The translations under genes were made by a program, and so were the position numbers. DNA of 64,000 bases from positions 97,097,285 through 97,161,284 of the forward strand of contig NW_026262734.1 of NCBI RefSeq assembly GCF_021869535.1, written 5' to 3'. Below are positions 33,661 to 46,775 of the stretch, in pieces. The first letter of the stretch is position 1. Each line of letters opens with the position of its first letter. The notes beneath the pieces are model-generated. The model did not search any database, was not told the DNA's origin, and saw nothing but the letters and a program-made list of their open reading frames with translations. The DNA is from Mytilus californianus. Taxonomy: Eukaryota > Mollusca > Bivalvia > Mytilida > Mytilidae.

Positions 33661-34120
33661 AAGAAGGAAAGAATGGGGAAGGAGCAAAAAGTTAGAAAAA
33701 GAGGGATTTGGGAAAAGAGCGCCCCCGTGTTGTCCCCTCTTATATGTTCGTAGGCTTAGTTATGTTTGGAAATAGTTAATCACAAGTTAACCACAGCATC
33801 ACTACATTATTAGTGAGTGGTGGTTATAAAGTATATATGCATGATATTTGCAGAGGAAATTTACCCATGCATATACATTATACTAAGTATAGCTGCATAT
33901 GATAATCATAAAAAAATTCTTGATTCACTAGGATTGGCAATGGGATTGGGAATAAAATCTAACTTCGAAGAATCCTTTGCTTGGAAAGAAAATTTTAAAT
34001 TGTGACGAAGCTGCAATCTACCGAAAATGATTCATAGAGATTGTTATCATTCTTTGGTCGGAAATATTGGCCTCTCATTTGAGTGAAATCATTAAATTTG
34101 ATACCCTCTATCCAATGAGA

Positions 34121-34378
34121 GTCCTCGGTGGCCAAGTGGTCTAGTAGTTCAACTACTGTACTGCTAGCCTGTCAACATTGAGGTTGGGAGTTGGAACCCC
34201 GCCCGTGGCAGGTGCGTCCGAATCTTATCTTAATGGACTATAGGATTGCCAGTTTTCCTGTCGAATGTAGGTGGTTCACTCCAGGAACTCCGACTCCCTC
34301 CACCAATAAAAACTAGACGCCACGAAATAGTCAGAAGTGCTGAAAGTGGCATTTAAACACCAAAAATCTAAATCAAAT
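34121..34378 (+). mobile_element. tRNA-derived SINE, copy 3 (diverged)
   Basis: Box A is changed to TGGCCAAGTGG and box B to GGAGTTGGAACCCC. The core ('ggtggttcactccaggaact', 'cctccaccaataaaaac') and the tail 'ttaaacaccaaaaatcta' are still clear. Older than the copy at 19803. Confidence 0.8.
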
Positions 34379-35545
34379 CTGATGAATTGGAGCATATTGA
34401 TTCCCAGGATTCGGCTTATTATTTAAGCGAGTTCAGTGTAGCTCTTCAATAGACGATATTCATATTACCGACTTTTGACTTCAGAATATATATTTTTTCG
34501 ACAGGTTACCTACTCTGTGGTAACCCATTCTAGTACTCGATCAAGTAAGAGCAACTGAAAGAAGTAAAATCAAGCTAAAAACAGAGTTGGGGAAAAATTA
34601 ATTGTTTTTCGATGATTTTTTCATGTAAAGAAAAAATAAAAATGGTTTATAATGTTTGAACTTGAAGTATACACAAATAAAACCACCTTCAAACAAAATG
34701 CTCTCTAAATTTGTTTCAGCCTTTTAAATGTGACACGGGATCTTACTACTAACTTCTTGAGTTAAGACAAAACTCAACGAAAAAAGGAGTTCAAATGTAA
34801 TCACAAGAATTACAGACGAACAAAACATAGCAGAAGGGTGACGAAGTCCAACGTTAGGGGAAATAATCTTACTTCCTTTGACTGGGAACAGTCATCTTGA
34901 AAATAAAATGTATATTTTATACCGAATACACTTGCTTGATATATTTCATCTTCTTCGGGTTTTTTAATTAAAGAATGTTTTGCAATTGTTGACTTATCTA
35001 TGCATGACAATGGTTGATTTATCAATGCATTAAGGAATCTGTGATTTTACCATCGATAGAGGTTACTTTCACACAAATGTGTTTGCTTCTAAGAGAGATA
35101 AAAGTAATGATACGGCAAATAAATCACATTTTGCGCGTTTTTGAGAAATATGAAGAAAACAAGAGTACACTTTTATGTATTCCATAATTCTTTTTACTTC
35201 AAAAACGCGATAGGAGCGAATAAAGTTCCGAGCAAAAATTATATATACTGACGAGCTATTTTTATTCACAAAAATGTATTTACTTATTAATCATTGAACT
35301 TTGACCTAACATAAAATTTCGAAAATAAGTACATTGCGATATAGGTTGGTTCCCTCCGTAAAATATTCAGTATGCCTTCGGAACAGTCTAAGTACGATAT
35401 ATCTTTTAAACGGATTTTTATACATGTCTTTTTCCTAGGAATATCACCCAAAAAATTATCGTATACTCATTTTGCAGTCGATTCACCTTAAATTGTTGTT
35501 TTCTATTCCCCCCATCTTACTTATAAAATTTCAGATGTTTTATGA

Positions 35546-35772
35546 TCTGGAAAGGGGTGGGGGTCCTTTGTTTCTCTATTCTTAATTTTTTTAAGACATT
35601 TTGTCTTTATACTTTGTATTTATTGCCCATTATTCTCTATTCTTTATATTTTAGTACCCCATTATTCTCTATTCTTTATATTTTAGCACCCAATTATTCA
35701 CTATTCTTTATATTCACTATTCTTTATTTGTTTTGCCTATTTTTCTCTATGATTCTTTATTTTTCTGTAGTA
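35546..35772 (+). mobile_element. T-rich element of the 'ATTCTCTATTCTT' family, copy 2
   Basis: The internal unit 'ccattattctctattcttta' repeats about three times. The 94-codon frame across it is T-run sequence, not a gene. Confidence 0.5.
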
Positions 35773-36350
35773 TTTTTTTCTAATGAACTGATTTTTTGTT
35801 TAGGTTTGGAAAAATTTATCTTCTGAATCGTTTGAGTGGTGAGGTCGTGGTCTTTAATAAATCAATTCTTGTTAGTAGTTATGTGAATGTAGAACGAGTT
35901 CGTTGGCATCATTATAAGATTACAATGTATAAATGTGTCAGTGCGAAGATGTACCTCTTATATGTGTTTTACATTATACATGTATGTCCAGTCAAATACA
36001 TACAAGATAGTATTGCATTAAATAAAGTCGAATATTTACCGTACAGTTTTCCAACACCGGTTAAATGTAAAATAGAAATTATAGTAAAAGTCTTTTTTCT
36101 GACTTCATAAATTTTATTCGTTTTCGTCATATAGACAACTCTTTATTTTATAATAACTAAAATATTGTCGATGCCTGCGATTCGTATCTTCTAATAACTT
36201 TGCTAATCAAAACACAAATTTCATTTACATATTGAATGATATCAATCAGTTAAAATGTGATGAAGGATAAAATTTCTTTCTACAAAAATGATATGTGTTA
36301 ATTTTAAACACCGTAGCAAACCATAGTTCGTATAATTATCAAGTGTTTTT

Positions 36351-36563
36351 ATGAGAGTCTGGATGGGGGTCATTCATTTCTTTTTTAGACCATTTTTATG
36401 TATTCTTTTTTTTTGTGTCTATTTTTTTCTGTTCATTCAATTTTACCACACAGTTATTCTTTTATATTTTTGGACCATTTTTCTCTATTCTTTGTTTTTA
36501 TACCATTTATTTTGTATTTTTTGCCTATTACTATCTTTTCTGTAAACCCCAATCTAAACCCTC
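36351..36563 (+). mobile_element. T-rich element of the 'ATTCTCTATTCTT' family, copy 3
   Basis: The left end GAGAGTCTGGATGGGGGT and right end CTGTAAACCCCAATCTAAAC match the ends of the reverse-orientation copy at 61404-61720 (AGGGTCTGGATAGGGTTTAC). This defines a family about 210-320 bp long with inverted AGGGTCT-like termini. Confidence 0.55.
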
Positions 36564-37283
36564 TTCTATGTTGTCATGATCGTAGTGGCTTGTTGCGTGA
36601 TATGACCAAATGATTTTAAAGATTTACACCAATGAGACAGCAACCAAACAACACATATAACCAAAAGAAATTCAGTATAGATATTTTCTCTCCAAAATAC
36701 CTTACTCTGGATGTGTATGCATTTTTATTTCAGCAGAATGCTGACACAAACATTGCTACATAAAATCAAAACTTGCCATTTTGAAAAGCATGCGCAGTCA
36801 CGCGGACGACTAGGAAGACAACCAGACTAAGATTAGGTATGACTTGTGTATAGTTTGGCATTCTCCTGATTTTTGAATTCCAGCTACGATGTTATTTTCG
36901 GTCTGATATAATGAAAAGAAATTTCATCATTTGAACGATTGTACTAGTTTTATAACCGGGAACAGCTGAGTGTTAAGTAAAAGAGAACACAAGATAATTA
37001 TTGGGTGTTTGACTCGCAATTTCCTCTTGTTATACTACTTAACCTGTCTAACAGAATCTATAACTTATGATTTAGTATAATTGAAATAATGTTATAAACA
37101 TCAAACTACCATAATGCAGTAATTTTCACTGTTGAGATGATATCAAAATATTACGATAGTATTGAAACAATGTTGGTAACATTTGTAAGTTCTTGTCAAG
37201 GTGAACGTTACCTGAAGGTAAATGAACTCAGTCATAGTTTCTGTTAAATATATTCTCAACTTTTACAGTTTTGAGACGATTTA

Positions 37284-37550
37284 GAGGGTGATCATTTGAT
37301 TTTCTCGGGAGGTAGGGGCATATTTTGCGGATGGAACATTTATTTTCACCTTATTCTAATACGTCTTATTCATTTCCCCTCTTGTAACCAACTATTTCTT
37401 GCATTGTCATGTATTTAGTTGGGAAGACTATTAATTTGCATCTAGTCTTGGCTAAAGTTATTTCTTTCCCGTTATCACTAGACCAGAATATTCATTTCTA
37501 AAATCCTCCTTCTCATGCTCTCCTCGAGAATATCAAATGGTCATCCCCCT
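37284..37550. mobile_element. MITE-like element, CATTTGATTTTCTC termini
   Basis: The left end AGGGTGATCATTTGATTTTC and right end GAATATCAAATGGTCATCCC form an imperfect terminal inverted repeat of about 28 bp. The same kind of end is seen at 53784-54030, and a sister type at 43078-43318. Confidence 0.6.
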
Positions 37551-37599
37551 AGAGCTTGACTTATTATAGACACCTGTCTACTGTTAAAGACTGTATGTT

Positions 37600-38860
37600 A
37601 TTGAGTTGCTATCTCATTGACATATTCTCAAGATTTCCTTTTATTCATATCAAAGCCGTTAATTTCTTTCCAAGGATACAGCGTATGTTTATAATAAACA
37701 GTCAAGAGACGAAGACATTATCTGGTTGATTTGTTTATAAGTGATTGCTTTTTCGTCCAGTAGCACATATTTCGTGCAAATAATTACGGTTTCAATGACA
37801 GACACTATATTTTCCACACCATAATGAAGCTCCTTGTTGGTCAAATTTCAGACAACCCTAGAATAAATCAAACAAAACTGCAAATATGTATATCTGTCAT
37901 AAACCAATCCACAATTGCACGAAATCCTTAATGTGCAACGGAAGGCATTGTCGAGTTCCCTGATTTCAGACAGGTGCGTTTACTACATTTTTTTCAGAGT
38001 ACACAATGCCCATTTTAAAATGCTCAATCAATAAACAAAAGGATTATATAGCTATAAAACCATTACTTAAAGTTATCAGTATTAAAAAAAAAACAAATTA
38101 AAGAACGGAAGAGAAACAATACGTGATAAAAGATAGATTATCTCTTTTAATGAGAGCAAGTACAAAGTACTTTACATATTAATCTTGTTTTCCTACTTTT
38201 AAAATAGTATCGGCCGCTGCATTTTTAAATAGATTTTATAATTTTCCGTAAGGTCTGCTTCATCTTGCCATTTCTTCCAATGACCAACACAATCCCTTAC
38301 CCTTTTGCAGTTCGAGATGCTGAAAGCTTCTTAAACGAATATGTCGACCAACTATCGAAGCAATTCAGATGACCATTAGGTGTAAGGACAAATTAATACA
38401 AACAAAGGATTATAGTGAATTATTGACTCAGAAGAATTTAATTTAGAATGTGCGGTCCATTCCTCCTATATAATCTTGTTCATTCGTGTTTTATCAGAGT
38501 TTATAACCACGTATTATACAATCAGATCTAGACAGATATATGAGTCCTCAAAAAGAGATCCTAGTTAATTATGGATTAAAGATAAACGTGTGTAGAATAA
38601 CGGAACCATAATTTGGAATATTCTGTATTAACTGCTTTTATCTGTTTTGGTTCAGTCTCTACATGACTAATCCTTTTTATAAGAGAATGTCCTTTTATAC
38701 GTTACATGCTTAACATTCTTTTACCATATGATATGCAAAGTACGGTAGAAAAACGATCTAGACATTGAAAAGCAATTTAGGAGAATAATCTGGCATTTTT
38801 TAAAACTACAATTTAACCCCGCCAGCTGTTTGTGTGCTTGCCTTAAATAAGGAACCGTGT
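37600..38860. other. No supported gene
   Basis: Only short frames. I see no tandem or inverted structure and no conserved peptide before the 22-bp satellite begins. Confidence 0.4.
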
Positions 38861-38865
38861 CAGTG

Positions 38866-39870
38866 GTTGTATATAGTCAAGTCTGAATGTTGTTTATTGT
38901 TAAATCTGAAAGCTGTTTATTGTTAAATCTAAAAGTTATTTATTGTTAAGTCTAAATGTTGTATATTGTCAGTCTAAATGTAGTATATTGTTAGTCTAAA
39001 TGTTGTATATTGTCAGTCTAAATGTTGTATATTGTCAGTCTAAATGTTATTTATTGTCAGTCTAAATGTTGTATGTTATCAGTCTAAATGTTGTTTATTG
39101 TAAGTCTAAATGTTGTATATTGTCAGTCTAAATGAAGTATATTGTCAGTCTCATATGTTGTATATTGTCAGCCTAAATGTTGTATATTGTCAGTCTAAAT
39201 GAAGTATATTGTCAGTCTAAATGTTGTTTATTGTCAAATCTTAATGTTGTATATTGTAAATCTAAATGTTGTATATTGTCAGTCTAAATGAAGTATATTG
39301 TCAGTCTAAATGTTGTATATTGTCAGTCTAAATGAAATATTGTTAAGTGTAATTGTTTTTTATTGTTAAGTTTGAATGGTATTCATAAGTCTAAATGTTG
39401 TATATTGTCAGTCTACATGTTGTTTATTGTCAGTCTAAATTTTGTTTATTGTCAAATCTAAATGTTGTATATTGTCAGTCTAAATGTTGCATATTGTCAG
39501 TCTAAATGAAGTATATTGTCAGTCTACATGTTGTTTATTGTCAGTCTAAATGTTGTATATTGTCAGTCTAAATGTTGTTTATTGTCAAATCTAAATGTTG
39601 TATATTGTCAGTCTAAATGTTGTATATTGTCAGTCTAAATGTAGTATATTGTCAGTCTACATATTGTTTATTGTCAGTCTAAATGTTGTATATTGTCAGT
39701 CTAAATGTTGTTTATTGTCAAATCTAAATGTTGTATATTGTCAGTCTAAATGTTGTATATTGTCAGTCTAAATGAAGTTTTTTGTTAGTCTAAATGTTGT
39801 TTATTTTTAAATCTGAATGTTGTTTATTGTCAAATCTAAATGTTGTTTTATTGTTTAGTCTAATTAAAAT
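38866..39870 (+). repeat. 22-bp satellite, about 44 units
   Basis: The unit is close to AGTCTAAATGTTGTATATTG plus TC, repeated for about 1 kb. Variants with AAGTATATTG, TTTATTG and 'aaatctaaatg' are interspersed. They recur in patterns, such as the 'gtcaaatctaaatgttgtat' variant about every 4-6 units in the second half, which suggests segmental duplication inside the array. It is non-coding. Confidence 0.92.
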
Positions 39871-39879
39871 TGAGAATGG

Positions 39880-40195
39880 AAATGGGGAATGTGTCGAAGA
39901 GACAACAACCCGACCAAAGAGCAGAAAACAGCCGAAGGCCACCAATGGGTCTTCGACACAGCGAGAAAATCCCGCACCCGGAGGCGGGCTTTAGCTTGCC
40001 CCTAAACAAAAATGTGTACTAGTTCAATGAAAATGGACGTCACACAAAACTCCAAAACATATAAATGAACTAAAATTAAAAAACATACAAGACTAACAAA
40101 GGCAAGAGTCTCCTGACTTGGGACAGGCGCAAAAATGCGGTGGGGTTAAACATGTTTTGTAAGATCTCAACCCTCAAGTCTATATGTCTGATTTC
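39880..40195 (+). repeat. Dispersed repeat immediately after the 22-bp satellite (R5)
   Basis: The sequence 'gggaatgtgtcgaagagaca', 'agaaaacagccgaaggccac', 'gaggcgggctttagcttgcc', 'ctcctgacttgggacaggcg' is a type I recognise from mussel DNA. It shares the 'gacttgggacagg' and 'ggggttaaaca' blocks with R1. No other long copy is in this window. Confidence 0.5.
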
Positions 40196-40408
40196 GTTAT
40201 CCTCATATGAACTTATATAAACGAGCAGGCGAGTTGTTATTGATTTGAATTTTAATCCGATTGAGACCAGTCTAATTTGGAGTGTCCAAGTTGACCTCTA
40301 GGTGTTGTTTTGTATTTGTATTGTTTGGTTGATGACCTGTAAAGATGCATGTGATATCTCATCTCAGACTATTAGTTACCTCCTTATAGTCTTTAAGTTT
40401 TTTTATTT

Positions 40409-40492
<84 letters not shown>

Positions 40493-40495
40493 TTT
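40409..40495 (+). repeat. (ATT)n microsatellite
   Basis: About 29 near-perfect ATT units. A 90-codon frame reads it as a poly-tyrosine run, which is an artefact. Confidence 0.95.
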
Positions 40496-41624
40496 AGATC
40501 TGGTATGTAAATTAAATAAATATATAAGAAAACATTTTTTTATCATGTTTGCAGTTGCTTCTTTTCCAGAATAACTTGAATAGGAGTCGCATCGACATCA
40601 GGTCTTCATTGCATGCTTTGCAACTAACAGGTGCAGTTGTGCATCCCGTGTTTGCGTTCTGCATTTATAATAAATGTATATATTTTACGTTTCCTTTATC
40701 GGTAAGCCAAATGATCGTCTTGCTTTATATATTAAAAGAAGCGAGATTATCTTGTGTATGTAATCTTTAATTGAAATTCTCTTCGAAGACAAAAACTAAT
40801 GATGACATACTTCAATTAAAATGTCAAAATATCACGATTCGACTTAATCGTTATTTTATCTGTAAACGTCTTGGAATGCTAGTGATAACGAAGTATCGGT
40901 ATAGTTTAATGAGTTCTAAGCATGCTCAAGTCATTAAATTCCATGACTAGACGTTAAGACAATTCTCATGTTATAATAAGGAACATGCAATTCAATGCTT
41001 TTTGAAATTCTTCTGTAGACCTTATCCTGGTTTCAACCTGTGCACATGTAAAGATGCGATAATTACATCACTTTGTAGATAATTAGACCATCATTTGTAT
41101 GATTAATGTAGCTGTTGTCTGTTGCTACTATTAGGTAGTGATATTAATATCCAAGGTCAATCCTTCTTAAACAAATTGAAACAAAAAAATAATAAGTTTA
41201 GTATAAGTAAGAATGTTCCTAGAGAAAAGAAAACACAATTACATTTAGAAGTTAAAAATCACGCGCAGTAAAAACATAAAATGTACGTATTGAACGGCAA
41301 ATGGTCACAGCAGCATGGGGGCAATACTTATCAAATTATAAACGTTTTCACAGACTTTAGTTACAATGTACACATGTACAAATTCTATCAATTTATTCTC
41401 TGTTTTGAACAACGGTCACCTGCATAAAATCTTGTATCTTTCGAGTCAAATCAATTTAGCTTAATCTATCTTTTCCAGTAAATCCAACAGCTCTCTTGCG
41501 TCCACCATTTTTATGACTATTTTTACTATATGCATGCACAACTCTTTCGGTGGAGAAAAAATCCAAAAACTGTTTGCACGGACCGCGGGAAAATTGCATG
41601 ACTATGTACATGTACACGAATTAA

Positions 41625-41775
41625 AATATTTACAGAACAATTAGGAGTTGAATTGACAAAACAGGGGCACGGAAATATTCTTGTAGCTTCCGCACTCGAA
41701 TATTTTTCACACCCCTACATTTTAAATCACTTACAACTCCTTAACTGTACTGTAAATATAACTTGCGTATCAAGT
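41625..41775. mobile_element. Weak foldback element
   Basis: 'aattaggagttgaattg' pairs with 'cttacaactccttaact', and 'ggggcacggaaatattc' with 'gaatatttttcacacccct'. The stem is interrupted, so it is an old or partial foldback. Confidence 0.45.
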
Positions 41776-43075
41776 TGGACTTAAAACGTTTACTTGCCCT
41801 CTTTGTAGGTAAAAAAAAAAGGTCTGCCTCTTTTTACAGTAAGCATGGTTTCAAGTAGTTATTATTGATATCATATCATCTACATGTACATTGTTGTTAA
41901 CATGCTTTCAATGTTTTCTATATTTCTGAAGCATTTAAAAGTTTTTCTATCATTTTGTAACCCTTAAAACAATGTGTCTGCACTTGTTATCATTAGAATA
42001 AGTACTTAGATAGAGTTGATACCTTCCTTGTTATTGCTCGCAAATCCCCGTGAAGTCTCGTAAAACTCCGGGACTTCTCGTAAAATACTCAGGACAATAA
42101 AAAATTATGTAATTCTTTAAGTATCCTTTAATTGACAAACTACTTACACTAAAGCTGGTGCAGCTGGCTAAAAGAATAAACAGGTTCTTGATGAGTTTTG
42201 TTATGAAGTCAACATTTAGTTTTTGCTGTTTTTTTTATTTTGTTGTTCTGTTGTTTAATCAAACTATGACTAAACGCAGATATGTGGCCGTAAACGTCAA
42301 TGACACATTAACTCATCGACAGAAACAATTCGGCACTCCTCGGCATATCTAACAATTAGATGTAGGGTGGCAGAATCTGTCGAGGATTGCCGATTGCGAC
42401 ACAAACAACCAATGAACACACGACAGGCAACTCACCGCTAAACACGCGGAACACGTGCATGTCTTTGCAATATGCCGAGCTCCAAAATCCCTAGTCGAAG
42501 GAGAATTTTGAATACATTTACTTAGTAGCAAAGACAATACAAAATTGTAATCAACACACAATTCTCCAAATAATATTACAAAAAAAACCTAACAAGTCCG
42601 GTATGACAAAAGACATCCACTGATGTGGTTCCTGACTTGGGACAGACGTGTCCAAACTAAATCTTCGGTTCACAGACACGAAGCATTGGTGTTGAGATTA
42701 AATGTCCTGCGGGGTGTCACGTACCCTTTTCGCTTACAATCACGTGTTTAGACAAGGAACGCTAAATATCTACTAAGTGAACTAAAAAAATCAAATAAAT
42801 TAACAAAAATGTCATTAATGTCTGTATTTTTTTTTTCTATTGAGATATAGGTATTTATTTCTTTAGTGTCAATGCCAATTTCTGCAAATGATTCTCATTA
42901 ACCGATATGAATGTTATTTCTAACACAAAAAAGATGAAATATGAATTTGCTTCACACCATTGAGGACGTAACCGATATGTTCTATACCCACTCCACTTGA
43001 AAAACGACGAAAAAACTAAACTGTGCATTGATTGAGAAACTGTTATCATACAATTAGGGCGGAATTTAAAGTATT
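41776..43075. other. No supported gene
   Basis: Short frames only. At 42600-42760 'gtggttcctgacttgggaca' recalls the R1/R5 tail. A frame at 42349-42561 (minus) has several Cys but no recognisable pattern. Confidence 0.4.
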
Positions 43076-43077
43076 AC

Positions 43078-43318
43078 TTAGGGAGCAACCATTTAACTTC
43101 AAAGGAGGGGGAGGGGGGTTATGATTTTTTGTCTGAGTCAGAAAAAAATTTCAAAATTTAACACTATAAGGTATTGGGAAAATCTGCATTCAGAATATTT
43201 TTTTATGTCATCTATTTGACCACAATATCTTTTTTTTATCAAATTGGGGATAAGAATATTTTTTTAGGTAAAAATCATAACCCCCCCTACCCCTTTGAAG
43301 TTAAATGGTTCCCTTAAA
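43078..43318. mobile_element. MITE with ~48-bp terminal inverted repeats
   Basis: The left end TTAGGGAGCAACCATTTAAC... and right end ...GTTAAATGGTTCCCTTAA are inverted copies over about 48 bp, including a purine-rich GGAGGGGGAGGGGGG / CCCCCCCTACCCC part. No coding sequence. Confidence 0.75.
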
Positions 43319-43639
43319 ATAAATTAAAATATCCGTGCTCATTCTAATTTATCGCAGGAACTCTCATTTTCCCATTACCATTAGAACAATGCTTCACTGA
43401 TATAATACATTAGCATATATCTAGCATTTAAGCTGACAAAAATTGGGGACTAAAACATGTACATCGTGGTTTACATGTTTACATGTCTATGTGGTACGTC
43501 GGATGAATTGACCATGCAAAAGTTAAACTTCACATACTACTAAATAAGTAATATCAACACTTCTCATCAATACTTAATATGATAATGAAGCAGACATTTT
43601 TCTATCGCAGAATGTAATATAATATTCTTTTCAGAATTT

Positions 43640-43830
43640 GATTAAGTCTCGTCTCGGCGAGAACGCAATTTCAAAGTTGATACTTTATGGGAGTTCTTAC
43701 TCTTGGGTATAAGTATTGTCGTCACCTTTAAATTTAAAGTTAAGTCTCGTCTCTGCGAGAACGGTATTTCAAGGTTGATACTTTGTGCGAGTTCTCACCT
43801 TTGGTTATAAGTCACCTTTACATTTAAAAG
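43640..43830 (+). repeat. ~97-bp unit duplicated in tandem
   Basis: Two copies of 'taagtctcgtctcggcgaga' ... 'ttgatactttatgggagttc' ... 'cacctttaaatttaaa' lie head to tail. They differ by a few substitutions and one small deletion. Confidence 0.7.
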
Positions 43831-44159
43831 CCAAACGCTTTGTTTATATCTATCCGTTCAATCTATCAAATTTGACGAAAATTGCCGTTGATTGATAGTA
43901 AGCGACTACCTTATTAAAAATCAATTTTACGGTGTGAAAATCTGATTTTAATATTATGATAATAAAAAATTAGTTTTGCAAGCTTCGGGAAATTTAAGGT
44001 ATTTAACAAACAGATATTTTGTTGAACAAAAATGAAAAAAATAAAGAATTAATAAAGCAAGAAAGAAAGAAACACATTTGCAAAAATTCTGTGTTGATGA
44101 CAGATCTAAGATGTTTTCTATTAAATTTTATCACAACCTTCGACTCAGGAAATTAAGAC

Positions 44160-44440
44160 TTTTATATAAAGGGAGCTACCATTTGATTTTTATGGGGGGG
44201 GGGGGGGGCTAGGATAAAAAATTTTGTCCTGCATTTTTTTTAGTTGTAATCTGTGTCCTGCCTTTTTATTTTTCACTCTATTCGGTCCTGCCTTTTTTTT
44301 ATTGGTTTATCCTGACTTTTTTTACATAAATTGTCATCCTGCCTTTTTTTTTGCAAAGTTGCTCATCCTGCCTTTTTTTTTTACTCAAAACTCCTGTCCT
44401 GCCTTTTTTTTCAAATTTCAATGGCCTGATTAATTGTCTA
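44160..44440 (+). mobile_element. Degraded MITE with G-run and TCCTGCCTTTTTTT repeats
   Basis: The left end 'gggagctaccatttgatttt' is like the 43078 and 37284 elements and is followed by 15 G. The block TCCTGCCTTTTTTT then recurs about five times (44224-44412). No clear right inverted end. The 69-codon frame is low complexity. Confidence 0.5.
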
Positions 44441-45300
44441 AAAAAGGGTAAGATTTAAAATGTTACAGGAGTTAATAACTGATTAAGTAGTGCCCTCCAT
44501 GCAGTTTTTGTTGGTCGTTCGGTGCTAAATTTTGTTTGAAAGATCGTAGATCTGCCAGAGAAAAATATGATAAATAAATTATAACATGATTTCCTAAGTC
44601 TCATGCGTCCGAAGCGCTTTTATGGGTTTACCTTCATCAGGTACGTGTAAATCATATCACGTTATAAGAAGCGTCAGTATAGCCCAGGTTTTGTTTTGCA
44701 TATTTCTCTCTACTAATTATGTACTAAATTATGTTGATGAAAGGAAGCAAAGATTATTTAAACCTTCTCATAAAATCAACAAAATCCCGAAATGATGCGT
44801 CGGCGTAATGTATTTGTCGCCACAAAAATTTTCGTTTGATATGAAAACCTTTTACTTGACATCAAATATCTGCATTTATTAATTCCAAATGCACTTTACT
44901 TTCTTCGTGCACACATGAATAAATAACATAATAACATTTCGTATTTGAAAGAAATGAGGAGGAATGTTGAAAGTTTTACATCCTGAAATAGATTTCCATC
45001 ATCCATCAGTGTCGCTCTCTCGCAAGATTTAGCATCTTGTAATAATTGTAATTATTGTCGTTGAAATGCTGTCCTATTGACGCGTATAACCCACATCTCG
45101 TTTTGTTCATGTTTAATATGCTTGACATATGTGCCACTGGACGTTACGCAAATATCAAAAATTCATTCCTTTTATTCACAGACTACACTTAACCTTGATA
45201 GAGAGTAAGAAGATATCAAAATAAGGATAAATGTTGTGCGTTTTTTGTGTTTATCTAGTTCTTATTTCGGACTAACCAGGGAAAAATTCAATATAAGTTA

Positions 45301-45505
45301 TTCTGTAAACCGACTTATTTTCGCGGATACTTTATTTCGCGTTTAGCCCTTTCTAACCCATTTCGCGATTCTCAAATTTACTTAATGTAGATAAATAAGG
45401 AAAAACCCAAGTTTTACATGTTCGCGACTATTTATATTCGCGTTATTTTTCTACTCGTGAAAGTCGCGAAAATAAATCGCTCGCGAAAATTAGTTTGTTT
45501 ACAGT
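45301..45505. mobile_element. MITE with CTGTAAAC...TTTTCGCG termini
   Basis: The left end TTCTGTAAACCGACTTATTT and right end AAAATTAGTTTGTTTACAGT are inverted repeats of about 25 bp, followed inward on both sides by 'tttcgcg' words. TTCGCG/CGCGAA motifs are abundant inside (at least eight), unusual in this AT-rich DNA. No coding sequence. Confidence 0.7.
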
Positions 45506-46034
45506 ACTTCTACAATAGTTCACAACGAGGAACAGTTTGTTGCAGCATCATGAACCTTTGAACAATAATAATAACGGTATTCACAGACCAAGTTCTTATT
45601 TTTACAAGTATAAGTAGCGATAAAAGTAGCCAAGCTTGACTCGAAAAAAATTTGCAAAACTTTAACCTGATAAGTAAAAGATAACTTAAACTTTCTCATC
45701 AAACCAAAAGACTCAATCGGCGTTACGTATTTGTCGCCAGAAAAAATCATTTGATATGAAAACATCAAATACCATTATTAATTTATTCCAAATGCACTTT
45801 ACTGTTTTTGTGAACACATGAATGAATAAAATAATATTACATTTCGTATTTGAAAGCTATGAGAGGGAATGTGGATAATTATACGTCCTGACATAGATCA
45901 ATAGTGACCTTTTCTCACAACCTGTCCACTTTCAATCAGTTAGGAATGAGCAGCTTGCAATAGATCCAGTAATAGATTAGCAGCAACATTATAAGAAATC
46001 TATTACAACATTTTCTTGATTTGTTATAGCACAT

Positions 46035-46185
46035 TTCAAAAACTCAAAACCCAAAAGACAAACAACAGTATATAAGTCACAACATAGAAACTTAAGACTG
46101 AGCAACACAAACCCCAACAAAAACCGGGATGATCTCGGGTGCTCCGGAAGGGTAAGCAGATCCTGCTCCACATGTGACACCCGTC
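46035..46185 (-). repeat. Dispersed repeat family R3, reverse copy
   Basis: 'caaaagacaaacaacagtat', 'cttaagactgagcaacacaa' and 'gatgatctcgggtgctccgg' are the reverse of R3. Confidence 0.65.
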
Positions 46186-46329
46186 GTATATAATGTTGTA
46201 CTAGTAGTTTCAGATAAATTGATTGTACGTAGTATTGATAGATTACTTTCTCAAATGGTACAGGATTCCTCAGTTCTGGTTTAAAAAAAAGTTAGAGGAA
46301 CAAAGAATGATGAGAAAAATGAAAATAAG

Positions 46330-46490
46330 TTTTTGCACCGGAAGTGCTTTCTAGATTTACCTTCATCAGGAACGATCAAAGACAAATACTTGGAAGCCCA
46401 ATGTATATATATAGGTACTGAAGTACGAGAAGACCTACATGACCAAAAGGGACCTTAAACTAATAACCAAATCCCCTGATGGAAAATTTT
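46330..46490 (+). repeat. Dispersed repeat family R4, partial copy
   Basis: 'gtgctttctagatttacctt', CATCAGGAACGATCAAAGAC and 'aaaagggaccttaaactaat' match the first half of 15960-16280. A short related fragment lies at 44604-44650. Confidence 0.55.
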
Positions 46491-46775
46491 CAGTATCACA
46501 AAAGCAATACGTTTTACAGCTCAAATCAAACAAACCGAAACTTCGGATACCTATAAGTTCATAACATACTGAAACATCTACATCCATAGAGACGGTAACC
46601 AAAACGACTGAAAAAACCAAAGGAAATCTGGAAGTTAACTGGTTAATGATGAATATGGACTAGCACAGAAATGCAAAAACTGTCTTAGGCAATCTCTTTC
46701 CGCGTTGGCGTTGAATCTTTTGGTGCAAGAATTTCTAATAATATAACTTATTTTCTTCTTTAAATCATAATACAA

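Noticed and set aside
35542-36110. Two frames of 94 and 104 codons
   Set aside because: The first is the T-rich 'ATTCTCTATTCTT' element. The second has no motif, and its ATG lies at the edge of the same element.
40302-40574. 90-codon frame with a long tyrosine run
   Set aside because: The run is the (ATT)n microsatellite read in one frame; nothing else in it resembles a protein.
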